A stretch of DNA of 7,415 bases, taken from an uncultured beta proteobacterium (lineage in GTDB: Bacteria; Pseudomonadota; Gammaproteobacteria; Burkholderiales; Burkholderiaceae_B). The position numbers and the translations under genes are program-made. The DNA lies in NCBI GenBank assembly GCA_903929925.1, contig CAIYWO010000507.1, positions 1 to 7,415 on the forward strand, read 5' to 3'. Every line of letters begins with the position of its first letter. Position 1 is the stretch's first letter. The notes under the pieces were generated by a model. The model made no database searches. It was not told the DNA's origin and worked only from the letters and a program-made list of their open reading frames with translations. Positions 1 through 6,334 of the stretch are shown one piece after another.

Positions 1-699
1 CGTCGCAACAGCCAGCGCTCGAATCTTGCCTGACTTTATATGCGGCAAATGAGCTGGCATGCTGTCAACAGACAGCTGTACCCTTCCGGACATTAAGTCA
101 GGTAGAAACTGCGTTGTCCCTTTGTAAGGAACATGCACCAACTGCACGCCCGTCATCTGCATAAACATTTCAGCATTCAAATGCTGAGACCCACCAATAC
201 CAGATGAGGCATAGCTCAACTTACCGGGCTCTGCTTTGGCCAAAGCGATAAGCTCTTGAACATTCTTCACCGGCAAATCAGCATTCACAACCAAACCTAC
301 CGTACCAAACCCAACTTCAACAATAGGGATGAAGTCGCGTTGCATATCAAACCCAAGATTTTTGTGCACGTGCGGCGCAATCGCATAGTCAGTGATACTG
401 CCTAACATCAGCGTGTATCCATCTGCGGGGCTTTTGGCAAGCGCATCCGCCCCGATCGTCGCACCAGCACCGGGGCGATTCTCCACTGCAATCGTTTGTC
501 CGATTCGCACTGACAATCGCTCTGCAATGAGACGTGCAACAGTGTCCACACCACCTCCTGGCGGATAAGGCGCGATCATCTTGACTGGCTTATTGGGATA
601 AGACTGCTGGGCAAATACATCAACCGACACGCCCGTGAGCGGTGCAGCAACCACGACTGCAAGAGTCGACATGAAACGACGGCGAAGCACTTTAGACAT
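1..699 (-). CDS. Bug/TctC-family tripartite tricarboxylate transporter solute-binding protein, C-terminus outside window
   Basis: The frame is open from the ATG at 699 to the left edge, giving 233 codons. The family is usually about 320-330 residues, so roughly the last quarter is missing. Residues 1-31 form a signal peptide: basic LRRRF, a hydrophobic stretch, then a VFAQQ-like cleavage region; the RRRFM run could even be Tat-like. The Bug ligand-loop motif is clear at residues 43-56 (APYPPGGGVDTVAR). Further on are the family stretches SYASSGIGGSQHLNAEMF and VHVPYKGTTQ. Known family role: a periplasmic protein that captures small carboxylates or similar solutes, sometimes for a TctAB permease and sometimes as an orphan sensor. 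The ligand cannot be predicted. A strong ribosome site (AAGGAGA, 707-713) overlaps the stop of the VOC gene upstream, only 13 bases away, so the two are probably co-transcribed and translationally coupled. Confidence 0.93.
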   Translation of the reverse strand, partial: MSKVLRRRFMSTLAVVVAAPLTGVSVDVFAQQSYPNKPVKMIAPYPPGGGVDTVARLIAERLSVRIGQTIAVENRPGAGATIGADALAKSPADGYTLMLGSITDYAIAPHVHKNLGFDMQRDFIPIVEVGFGTVGLVVNADLPVKNVQELIALAKAEPGKLSYASSGIGGSQHLNAEMFMQMTGVQLVHVPYKGTTQFLPDLMSGRVQLSVDSMPAHLPHIKSGKIRALAVAT

Positions 700-712
700 A
701 GCTATCTCTCCT

Positions 713-1201
713 TTAATTTGCCTTCCCAGCATCCGTCCAAGAAGGAACCCGTCCGAGCTTTTCAGCTTCGTCCCAAGCGAAGTTAAGCTCGACCTTAATG
801 CCGTTGATCGGCTCACGCATGAACAATTGATAGAGATTCGAATTGTGAGCCTTGCGCTCACTGAATTCGACACCATTGGTCGTCAAGCGCTCGACAAACT
901 CGGCCAAGCCATCGCAGTTGAAGCAAATGTGGTCAATACGACCAGAACCCAGCGCACCGGCAGCCGAGTAGTCCACATCCTTTTGATCGCTCGGTGTTTG
1001 CAAGTACGTATTCTGGTGCGCAGAATGCCTCGCCTTACCGATGTGCAAGACGTCTTGCTCACCGATATAGAGCCAGTACACGGGAAATCCAAAATCGGGA
1101 TGAAACCCATTTGTGAAGCCGAGATTTTTACAGAACCAATCGCGCGTACCTTCGGGGTCATGCGTCAGGATGAGTGCGTGTTCTAAAAATCTTAAGCCCA
1201 T
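713..1201 (-). CDS. VOC-family (glyoxalase/bleomycin resistance/extradiol dioxygenase fold) protein
   Basis: This 162-residue protein contains two beta-alpha-beta-beta-beta modules of the vicinal-oxygen-chelate fold. It opens with GLRFLEHALILTHDPEGTRDWF, whose His8 sits where the first metal ligand is expected. The second module begins at RIDHICFNC (His91) and ends at GIKVELNF (Glu138). His8, His91 and Glu138, perhaps with His53 in DVLHIGK, could make a divalent-metal site. Members include glyoxalase I, extradiol dioxygenases, epimerases and resistance proteins; the sequence alone does not choose among them. It lies between binding-protein genes for two transporter classes, which suggests an enzyme acting on the imported compound or its breakdown product. 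That is inference. The ATG at 1201 has a good ribosome site (AGGGA, 1208-1212). The upstream gap of 46 bases to the DctP-like gene shows nothing clear. Confidence 0.9.
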   Translation of the reverse strand: MGLRFLEHALILTHDPEGTRDWFCKNLGFTNGFHPDFGFPVYWLYIGEQDVLHIGKARHSAHQNTYLQTPSDQKDVDYSAAGALGSGRIDHICFNCDGLAEFVERLTTNGVEFSERKAHNSNLYQLFMREPINGIKVELNFAWDEAEKLGRVPSWTDAGKAN

Positions 1202-1247
1202 TTTATTTCCCTAAGAATTCACAATGAATGATGTTAATGATCGATGC

Positions 1248-2180
1248 TCAGTGCAGTTGCAAATCAAGATACTGTTGCACGATTGGTTTAGACAAGGTTT
1301 GGCGCTCGCGGTCGACTATATAAGCCGTGACGTTGCGCATGGCAGCCATCTCTAGCTCTGAACTCGGCACGATTTTTACGCCTCTTTGCGCTAACTCAGT
1401 TTGCAATGCACTATCTTGTTGCGCTGCAAGAGTCCGCTGCTGCTGCGTTGCCATTGCAGCCGCCGCGTTCACCGCGTGTTGCTGTTCGAGCGATAAGCTA
1501 TCAAACCATTCCTGGTTGCAAACGAGTAAGAGCACACCAAAGAAATGGCCGGTCAGGCTTACATAAGGATGGTTCTCGTAAATCTTAAAATTGTTGTAGT
1601 TGGTCAGTGGATTCTCTTGCGCTTGCAGCTCGCCCGACTTCAGCACACGCTTCAATTCACTCACATCCGTTGTGACAGCGGTGAACCCCAGAGCATTTAA
1701 AGCCTCGCGATAAATTGCGCTATCTAAGGTACGGATTTTTAAGCCCTGCGTATCCGAAGGCTTGTACACCGGACGAACCGAGTTAGAGATGTGTCTAAAC
1801 CCATTATCCCAAAAACCAAGGACCTTAAAGTTTGAGTTTTCTGTAAGCTGCTGACCTAGCCACTGACCGGCAGAGCCATCTAAGGCACCCAGAGCAGTGT
1901 CTCGACTCTTTACCGTGAAAGGTAAATCAAGTACAGCTAAGTCAGGTGCGTATCCGGTCAAGTAACCGGAGGCCGCATAACAGATCTGTCTAGACCCTTG
2001 ATTGACGCTCTGAAACAATTGCCCAGCAGTTTCACCCTGCGCTGTGACATCAAGCGAGGTGGCGATGGGGCCAAAGAGCTCGCTCGCCTTAAGTGATTGC
2101 GCAAGCGTGTTCAACGAAGCGCTCAGTATCGACCCACTCCCCTGATAACCACCCAGGCTAACCGCTGCAAGGTTCGACAT
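1248..2180 (-). CDS. TRAP transporter DctP-like solute-binding protein without a signal peptide
   Basis: This 310-residue protein is recognisable as the DctP family of TRAP transporter binding proteins. Family signatures are DLAVLDLPF (about 80-88), GFWDNGFRHISNSVRPV (122-138), GLKIRTL with Arg150 at the position of the carboxylate-binding arginine, QENPLTN (188-194) and the aromatic SLTGHFFG stretch. The N-terminus, MSNLAAVSLGGYQGS, enters the first domain strand directly. It has no charged start plus hydrophobic core, so no export signal is visible. No longer start is possible as a separate gene: two codons upstream lies the in-frame TGA that ends the Bug gene. A modest ribosome site (AAGGGTGG) lies within the last codons of the Bug gene. 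The protein may be cytoplasmic, a receptor domain, or made as a readthrough fusion. No DctQ/DctM membrane genes are in view. Confidence 0.9.
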   Translation of the reverse strand: MSNLAAVSLGGYQGSGSILSASLNTLAQSLKASELFGPIATSLDVTAQGETAGQLFQSVNQGSRQICYAASGYLTGYAPDLAVLDLPFTVKSRDTALGALDGSAGQWLGQQLTENSNFKVLGFWDNGFRHISNSVRPVYKPSDTQGLKIRTLDSAIYREALNALGFTAVTTDVSELKRVLKSGELQAQENPLTNYNNFKIYENHPYVSLTGHFFGVLLLVCNQEWFDSLSLEQQHAVNAAAAMATQQQRTLAAQQDSALQTELAQRGVKIVPSSELEMAAMRNVTAYIVDRERQTLSKPIVQQYLDLQLH

Positions 2181-2183
2181 CGA

Positions 2184-3167
2184 TCAACCACCCTTGATAT
2201 TTGCATCCTTAATGATGGTTTGCCACTTAACGTAATCGTCTTGCATGATTTTGCTCAACTGCTGCGGCGTCTTAGGCCAAGGATCCAAGCCCGCATTCGA
2301 CATTTTCTGTTGAATTGCGGGATCGTTGACGACGCTCTGTGTCTGTTTACGCAGTTCGGCTAAGGCAGCGATAGAGATCCCTTTCGGTGCGAACAGTGCA
2401 ATCCATGACGAGTAGTCGTAGCCCTTAACACCTTGCTCAATAAGTGTCGGGATATCTGGATACTGAGGATGGCGTTCTGTCCCGCAGTAGCCAATCAAGC
2501 GAACGCGCTTATCTGCCAAAAACGGCTTGGCCAAAGACAGTGCCATGGGCATCACTTGAACTTCGCCTGACGCGACCGCAAGCGTCGCCTGACTCGCACC
2601 ACGATAAGGCACATGGGTGAGCTTGACCTTTGCATAGGCACTGAACATCTCTGCTGCCAGATGCTGCGGGCTACCGATGCCACCCGAGGCGTAATGAATA
2701 CGATCTGGTTCTTTGCGAGCCAACTCCACGAGATCCTGAATATTCTTAATGGCTGAGCTGCTCGGCACCGCGAAAAAAGTAGGTATGTTCGCAAGTCCGG
2801 CTATGGGCTCAAACTCTGTGAGCGTGTTGACTTTAACGTTTTGCGGTTGCAGATGCGGCAAGATCGTCAGGATGCTGTTGTTCAGCGCAGCGAGAGTTTG
2901 ACCGTCGGGCTTGGCGCGAGCGACGCGATCGAGTCCAACGATGCCACCAGCACCCAGAACATTCTCTACGACAAAGTTGGTGTCCATCCCGGCAGACAAA
3001 GCCGCTGTCACGTATCGCACTGCAACGTCAGAGGCACTACCCGCTTGGAGCGGTAGTACAACGGTGATCGGGTTACCAAAGACGTGCTTTTGAGCAGCGG
3101 CCCAGGTAGGCCAAAGCGTCGCCCCAAACGATGCTGCACCGACTTTCAGAAAGTCTCTTTTTTTCAT
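2184..3167 (-). CDS. Bug/TctC-family tripartite tricarboxylate transporter solute-binding protein
   Basis: This 327-residue protein has the full length expected for the family. Residues 1-26 look like an export signal: MKKRDFLKVG, a hydrophobic stretch, then WAAAQ. The KRDFLK segment resembles a twin-arginine motif with Lys for the first Arg, so Tat export is possible. The ligand-loop motif is divergent (LPLQAGSASDVAVR, 38-51), lacking the usual PGG. Later family stretches are intact: IHYASGGIGSPQHLAAEMF, THVPYRGASQ and YPDIPTLIEQG. The role is periplasmic capture of a small, probably acidic, solute; the loop change may mean a different ligand. It is the first gene of the minus-strand cluster, with a GGAG ribosome site at 3173-3176, five bases before the ATG. 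Its TGA is followed by one codon and then the in-frame ATG of the DctP-like gene. Confidence 0.94.
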   Translation of the reverse strand: MKKRDFLKVGAASFGATLWPTWAAAQKHVFGNPITVVLPLQAGSASDVAVRYVTAALSAGMDTNFVVENVLGAGGIVGLDRVARAKPDGQTLAALNNSILTILPHLQPQNVKVNTLTEFEPIAGLANIPTFFAVPSSSAIKNIQDLVELARKEPDRIHYASGGIGSPQHLAAEMFSAYAKVKLTHVPYRGASQATLAVASGEVQVMPMALSLAKPFLADKRVRLIGYCGTERHPQYPDIPTLIEQGVKGYDYSSWIALFAPKGISIAALAELRKQTQSVVNDPAIQQKMSNAGLDPWPKTPQQLSKIMQDDYVKWQTIIKDANIKGG

Positions 3168-3242
3168 AATGTCTCCGGGTGCCCAAACTTACGGAAAGCA
3201 GTTTGGATCTATTGAACCGAATTTACTATGTTTTATTTGGGG

Positions 3243-3257
3243 CAACAACAGTTGTTG
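3243..3257. promoter_or_regulatory. Candidate operator palindrome upstream of the binding-protein operon
   Basis: CAACAAC and GTTGTTG form a perfect 7-base inverted repeat around a single A, 76-90 bases upstream of the first gene of the minus-strand cluster. On the minus strand its right half (TTGTTG) lies 17 bases before TAAATT, a weak match to a -35/-10 pair. A repressor or activator site overlapping the -35 is therefore plausible. No regulator gene is adjacent. Confidence 0.35.
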
Positions 3258-3273
3258 GGGAGAAACGCGCAAG

Positions 3274-3312
3274 ATCGTGGAAACAGCGTAAATCTGACAC
3301 TGTCCCCACGAT
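3274..3312. repeat. REP-like hairpin between the small membrane protein gene and the binding-protein operon
   Basis: ATCGTGG (3274-3280) pairs with CCACGAT (3306-3312). Inside, after a two-by-two mismatch, ACAG (3283-3286) pairs with CTGT (3300-3303), leaving a 13-base loop. There is no T run on the minus-strand side, so it is a poor intrinsic terminator. It begins 25 bases past the stop of the gene at 3337. The CTGACACTGTCCCC wording resembles extragenic palindromic repeats linked to RAYT transposases, but this is from memory and only one copy is present. Confidence 0.35.
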
Positions 3313-3336
3313 TTCATACATTCAACGGTCGATACC

Positions 3337-3684
3337 TTAGGCTTTGACTAACAGCGCTGCACAGGAGCTCGCTGTTTCGGAACTCAACTTACCTGCTCCG
3401 GGCATTGTTCCCCAACCGCCTTTGTCAATATAGGTGCCACGTGCCCACTCATCGGTCTTCTTGAGTTCAATCAAGTTCGCCGCAAAGTTGGCATCACGTT
3501 TGAACATTTCAGCACAGACGGGTGACAGCGAGGCCACGATTGCTTTATTAGCTTGCGCTTGTCCTAACGTAGCCGAGCCACCTGATGTTTGCCAACCGGC
3601 AAAACTAAAACCGACGACCGCGATTAAGGCAGCGCCCGCAGCGGCACCCCAAAGAGCGGGTTCGGTTTGAATAGGAAGTTTCAT
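3337..3684 (-). CDS. Conserved small membrane-anchored protein of unknown function
   Basis: This 115-residue protein begins MKLPIQTEPALWGAAAGA. One hydrophobic segment spans about residues 12-31 and ends in FAGW. The rest is a soluble domain of about 80 residues that probably faces the periplasm. The start and the GGWGTMPG motif (89-96) resemble a small uncharacterised protein that I recall from many proteobacteria, without a known function. The domain has exactly two cysteines, Cys57 in SPVCAEMF and Cys108 in ASSCAALL, which could form a disulfide after export. The ATG at 3684 follows an AAAGG ribosome site (3691-3695) at good spacing. The gene appears to stand alone: 169 non-coding bases separate its stop from the binding-protein operon downstream, and its own promoter region has an inverted repeat. 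Confidence 0.82.
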   Translation of the reverse strand: MKLPIQTEPALWGAAAGAALIAVVGFSFAGWQTSGGSATLGQAQANKAIVASLSPVCAEMFKRDANFAANLIELKKTDEWARGTYIDKGGWGTMPGAGKLSSETASSCAALLVKA

Positions 3685-3955
3685 AGATGACCTTTGAGTG
3701 AATAACAGAGGACCGTCCGCAAACGGCGAGACCCACTCTACGCCATAAGCGAAGGCAAAACAGTTATATTACTGTTTTAGTTGCTCTTCGCGGGAATACC
3801 CTCCTGTTGAGACAGCGACTCATCCGCAGCCTTAAAACCCTGCCCGCGCCACTGGTCTCAGATGCATTCAACAAGTCCACGAAATAGTGGAACATTAATG
3901 GTATGGTTATATCAATAGGTGAGAATTACCAACGCAAATCAACGGTGTGGTCAAA
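3685..3955. other. Divergent intergenic region, about 270 bases
   Basis: No coding frame here looks real. The region should hold the promoters of the leftward small membrane protein gene and the rightward DUF4239-like gene. It contains the inverted repeat at 3757-3778 and a weaker one, TCCAC (3876-3880) with GTGGA (3887-3891). The AT-rich stretch TTATATCAAT near 3907-3916 could supply a -10 for the rightward gene, but no convincing -35 partner was found. Confidence 0.5.
3757..3778. promoter_or_regulatory. Perfect 8-base inverted repeat, candidate operator
   Basis: AAAACAGT and ACTGTTTT are perfect inverted copies around the 6-base AT spacer TATATT. The site lies 73-94 bases upstream of the leftward small membrane protein. 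Its AT centre reads TAATAT/ATATAA on the minus strand and could double as a -10 region. As RNA it could fold into a weak AT-rich hairpin, so a transcription-factor site is the better reading. It does not match the CTGT-N8-ACAG LexA layout. Confidence 0.4.
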
Positions 3956-4720
3956 ATGCCAAACATAAATGCTGATGACGAAATCACGTTAGTCTTGCTC
4001 ATTATTTTTTTATTCATTTCTATTGCGGTGATCATTACTCGCATTTTTCTATCACCAAAAACTCGGCCCTTGATGCTGCAGTACGAGGGCGTTGTAGCTC
4101 CTTTCTTTGGCTTGCCGGCGGTGTTGTTTTCCTTATCCATTGCCTTGATGGGCACCTCAATTTGGGAAAACTATAACGTTGCGTCGCAAGCCATCAAGAC
4201 TGAAAGTCAGGGTCTCCTTCAGATCATGAGCCTTGCCAGTACGATTCCGGAGCTAAAGGATAGCAATCTAGCCAATTCGACTCGAATCTACACAAAATCT
4301 ATTGTTGACGAAGAGTGGCAAACACTAACCTCAGAAAGACAAGACGCCTCGAAAACGGTAGAAAAATTCATAGCGATGCGTACTGATTTATTCAAGGCTG
4401 TTAATCAACTGAACAATAATGCCGAATCGAAAGTGCTGATGAATGCCTTTCAGATCGTCAATAACGCTCGCAGTCTCCGTTTGGCCTATACCTCGTTTGA
4501 TGTTCACCCCTTACGGATAAGCGGAGTTTTATTACTCGCTATACTGGTTCTAGTCACCGTTGCATTTATTCACGCAGTAAAACCAAAGTCTTTAGTGGTG
4601 GCGATGTGCATTGCAACAACTACCGTTCTTACTCCAATTTGCATGATTGCTTTAACATTCAGTAGCCCATATATTGGGGTGATTTCCATATCCAATAAAG
4701 CCTATCTTCTGATTCAATAA
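3956..4720 (+). CDS. DUF4239-like (bestrophin-like) integral membrane protein
   Basis: This 254-residue protein has four membrane segments: about 10-32, 46-67, 188-207 and 212-235. Between the second and third is a long, mostly helical loop of about 120 residues. The layout and the wording fit the DUF4239 family: GVVAPFFGLPAVLFSLSIALMGTSIWENYNVA, then EEWQTL, and a final SSPYIGVISISNKAY. The family's role is not established; it is sometimes described as bestrophin-like, hinting at an ion channel, but that is not shown here. I prefer the ATG at 3956, which has GGTG eight bases upstream; the GTG at 3947 would add three residues but lacks a ribosome site. The gene looks AT-richer than its neighbours and stands alone on its strand, so lateral acquisition is possible. 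It converges on the MFS gene, 66 bases away. Confidence 0.82.
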   Translation: MPNINADDEITLVLLIIFLFISIAVIITRIFLSPKTRPLMLQYEGVVAPFFGLPAVLFSLSIALMGTSIWENYNVASQAIKTESQGLLQIMSLASTIPELKDSNLANSTRIYTKSIVDEEWQTLTSERQDASKTVEKFIAMRTDLFKAVNQLNNNAESKVLMNAFQIVNNARSLRLAYTSFDVHPLRISGVLLLAILVLVTVAFIHAVKPKSLVVAMCIATTTVLTPICMIALTFSSPYIGVISISNKAYLLIQ

Positions 4721-4748
4721 TTTTTGGATCCCTAGCGGAAGCAACCCC

Positions 4749-4763
4749 CTGAGATACACTCAG
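4749..4763. terminator. Weak hairpin between convergent genes
   Basis: CTGAG and CTCAG can pair over a 5-base loop in the 66-base gap between the convergent DUF4239-like and MFS genes. The stem is only five pairs and neither side has a T run, so this is a poor terminator. No better one was seen in the gap. Confidence 0.15.
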
Positions 4764-4786
4764 TCAAGCATCGCACCGTCATTTAG

Positions 4787-6019
4787 TCAGGCGTCGTTTG
4801 AGGTGGTTGGCTTTTGTAACAACAGAAAGCCGGATAACGCGGCCAAGCCGCCCACGCAGGCATATGCAAAACCAAAGTCATCGAAAACCGTCACCGCTAC
4901 CGAGAAAAGCGATGGCAACACCAATACACCCGCAAACATCAAACCAGAGCCCAACCCGGTTGCCTCGGTTCTCTGCGCACCACCTAGGCGAGCCCACTCT
5001 GCATAGGCAAGACCAGTGAAACCACTAGCTGTTGCTCCAGCAACTGCGCATAGCAACAGCACGATGACCGGGCTCCAACTATCAGCGAACTGACCAGCTA
5101 GCATGGCAGTCCCGCCCATCACAAAGCCTTGCCAAACCAATAAGAATTTTGCAGATACATACTTATCTGCCAGCCAGCCCCAAATCGGTCGACTCACCAC
5201 CGCAGCAAGTTGATAAACAGCTAAGGCCCAACCCGCTTGGACTAAATTAAAACCTGCCTTGCTCGTCAAATGCACAGTCAAGAACGCGATAAAACAAAGT
5301 TGCACGCCGCTATAGACAAAGCTCATGAAACCAAGCCCTCTGAGTTCTGGTCGCTCAAACAATATCTGTACCGGTGCAAACAGCCCTTTGCTTAGTATTT
5401 GACGTGAAGGATCACGATCAGCATCCCAAGCACGACGTGTACATTCGAGTAGCAGTACAACAACCGAGACTGGCACTGCTTGCCACAACAGCGCAGCTTG
5501 CCAACCAAGGCTTAAGGTCATGGGGACCATAATGAGCCCGGCCAACACCCCACCCAGTGGTACGCCAATTTGCCGGATTGAAAGGACTAGATTCATCACA
5601 GGTGGTGGCGTGCGCGGCACCAGCAGATGAGCACTGGCTGGAGCAGTTGCCCCATAGGCCAAGCCCAAGAGCGCCGCACCAAGGACGACTGAAGCAACAC
5701 TGCCAAAAGAACACGCAAGCAGCATCGCAAGCGTTGCGACCAAGACAAGTTGGCTCACTCTGACAGCACCAAACCGTCGGATAAAGCGTGGCGACAGCAA
5801 CGCAGAAATAATCCCGACACCGTAGACAGTAGAAATAAAGAAGCCCACTAATGTGCCTGGGACTTGCAGGTCTTCTGCGATGACCGGAGCGACCACGGGA
5901 AACGAATACGCTGCCATCGTCGCCAAGCTTTGCGTCGCAAGCGTAGCGATTAGCGGAAAAACCGGAAACCTTGGGTTCTCAGGAGTCTTCGTGTCGAGTG
6001 GTGAGTGGTTGACACCCAT
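4787..6019 (-). CDS. Major facilitator superfamily (MFS) transporter
   Basis: From the ATG at 6019 this is a 410-residue inner-membrane protein of typical MFS length with about 12 hydrophobic segments. Two loop signatures mark the pseudo-repeat halves: SPRFIRRFGAVRVSQ after the second helix and GWLADKYVSAKFLLV in the second half, the latter a good form of MFS motif A (GxLaD). An SIRQIGVPLGGVLAG stretch resembles the motif C/antiporter-like helix 5. The substrate is not predictable; cyanate-permease-like or drug/metabolite carriers are possible. A GTG at 6046 would add nine residues (VLCSIKESS), but the ATG has an AAGAGAG ribosome site and begins the more natural MGVNHSPLD. The start lies inside the MNT gene, a 41-base overlap in a different frame, so expression is probably coupled to the upstream toxin-antitoxin genes. 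Confidence 0.92.
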   Translation of the reverse strand: MGVNHSPLDTKTPENPRFPVFPLIATLATQSLATMAAYSFPVVAPVIAEDLQVPGTLVGFFISTVYGVGIISALLSPRFIRRFGAVRVSQLVLVATLAMLLACSFGSVASVVLGAALLGLAYGATAPASAHLLVPRTPPPVMNLVLSIRQIGVPLGGVLAGLIMVPMTLSLGWQAALLWQAVPVSVVVLLLECTRRAWDADRDPSRQILSKGLFAPVQILFERPELRGLGFMSFVYSGVQLCFIAFLTVHLTSKAGFNLVQAGWALAVYQLAAVVSRPIWGWLADKYVSAKFLLVWQGFVMGGTAMLAGQFADSWSPVIVLLLCAVAGATASGFTGLAYAEWARLGGAQRTEATGLGSGLMFAGVLVLPSLFSVAVTVFDDFGFAYACVGGLAALSGFLLLQKPTTSNDA

Positions 6020-6326
6020 GCTGCTCTCTTTGATAGAACACAACACCTACTCTTGTGATGTGATCTTTTAAGTCGGGATTGTCTATGGTTTCAAACAAAG
6101 AGAGATCAAACACGTAGGGCAGCAAGGTATCGTCAAGTGCTTCCGATACTTTCCATACCGACTCTTGATTCAAGTCCTTGCCTAGAAAGCTAAGATCGAT
6201 GTCCGAACCAGCTTTGTACGTCCCCAATGCCCGCGAGCCATAAAGGATGGCGGTCTCAAGCTGTGGGAATTTTCTGAATTCAGTCAGAATCTTTTCTACA
6301 ACTTGCGGACTCAGACCGGTATCCAT
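5979..6326 (-). CDS. mntA: MNT-domain nucleotidyltransferase, antitoxin of a HEPN/MNT (type VII) pair
   Basis: This 115-residue minimal nucleotidyltransferase has the full catalytic signature. It carries GSRALGTYKAGSDIDL with Gly30-Ser31, Asp42 and Asp44, and a third acidic residue, Asp74, in YVFDLSLF. In characterised systems MntA-like enzymes neutralise the HEPN toxin by adding AMP to a tyrosine next to its active site; assigning that role here is by family and position. The gene follows the HEPN gene by 8 bases in the same direction. Its ribosome site is weak, which suggests coupled translation. After the usual VGVVFY ending there are about 17 further residues (QREQHGCQPLTTRHEDS), and this tail overlaps the start of the MFS gene. 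The short tail may be family variation or may result from the fusion point with the MFS gene. Confidence 0.9.
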   Translation of the reverse strand: MDTGLSPQVVEKILTEFRKFPQLETAILYGSRALGTYKAGSDIDLSFLGKDLNQESVWKVSEALDDTLLPYVFDLSLFETIDNPDLKDHITRVGVVFYQREQHGCQPLTTRHEDS

Positions 6327-6334
6327 ACTTTGAA

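Noticed and set aside
635..1186. Plus-strand frame of 183 codons opposite the VOC gene
   Set aside because: It is antisense to a clear VOC protein with a good ribosome site, has no recognisable domain and spans the junction of two real genes.
3757..3778. LexA/SOS box or intrinsic terminator
   Set aside because: The arm order is ACAGT...ACTGT rather than CTGT-N8-ACAG, and the stem has too little GC for a terminator.
3907..3946. Promoter for the DUF4239-like gene
   Set aside because: AT-rich -10-like sequences exist, but no -35 partner at suitable spacing was convincing, so it is only mentioned in the intergenic entry.
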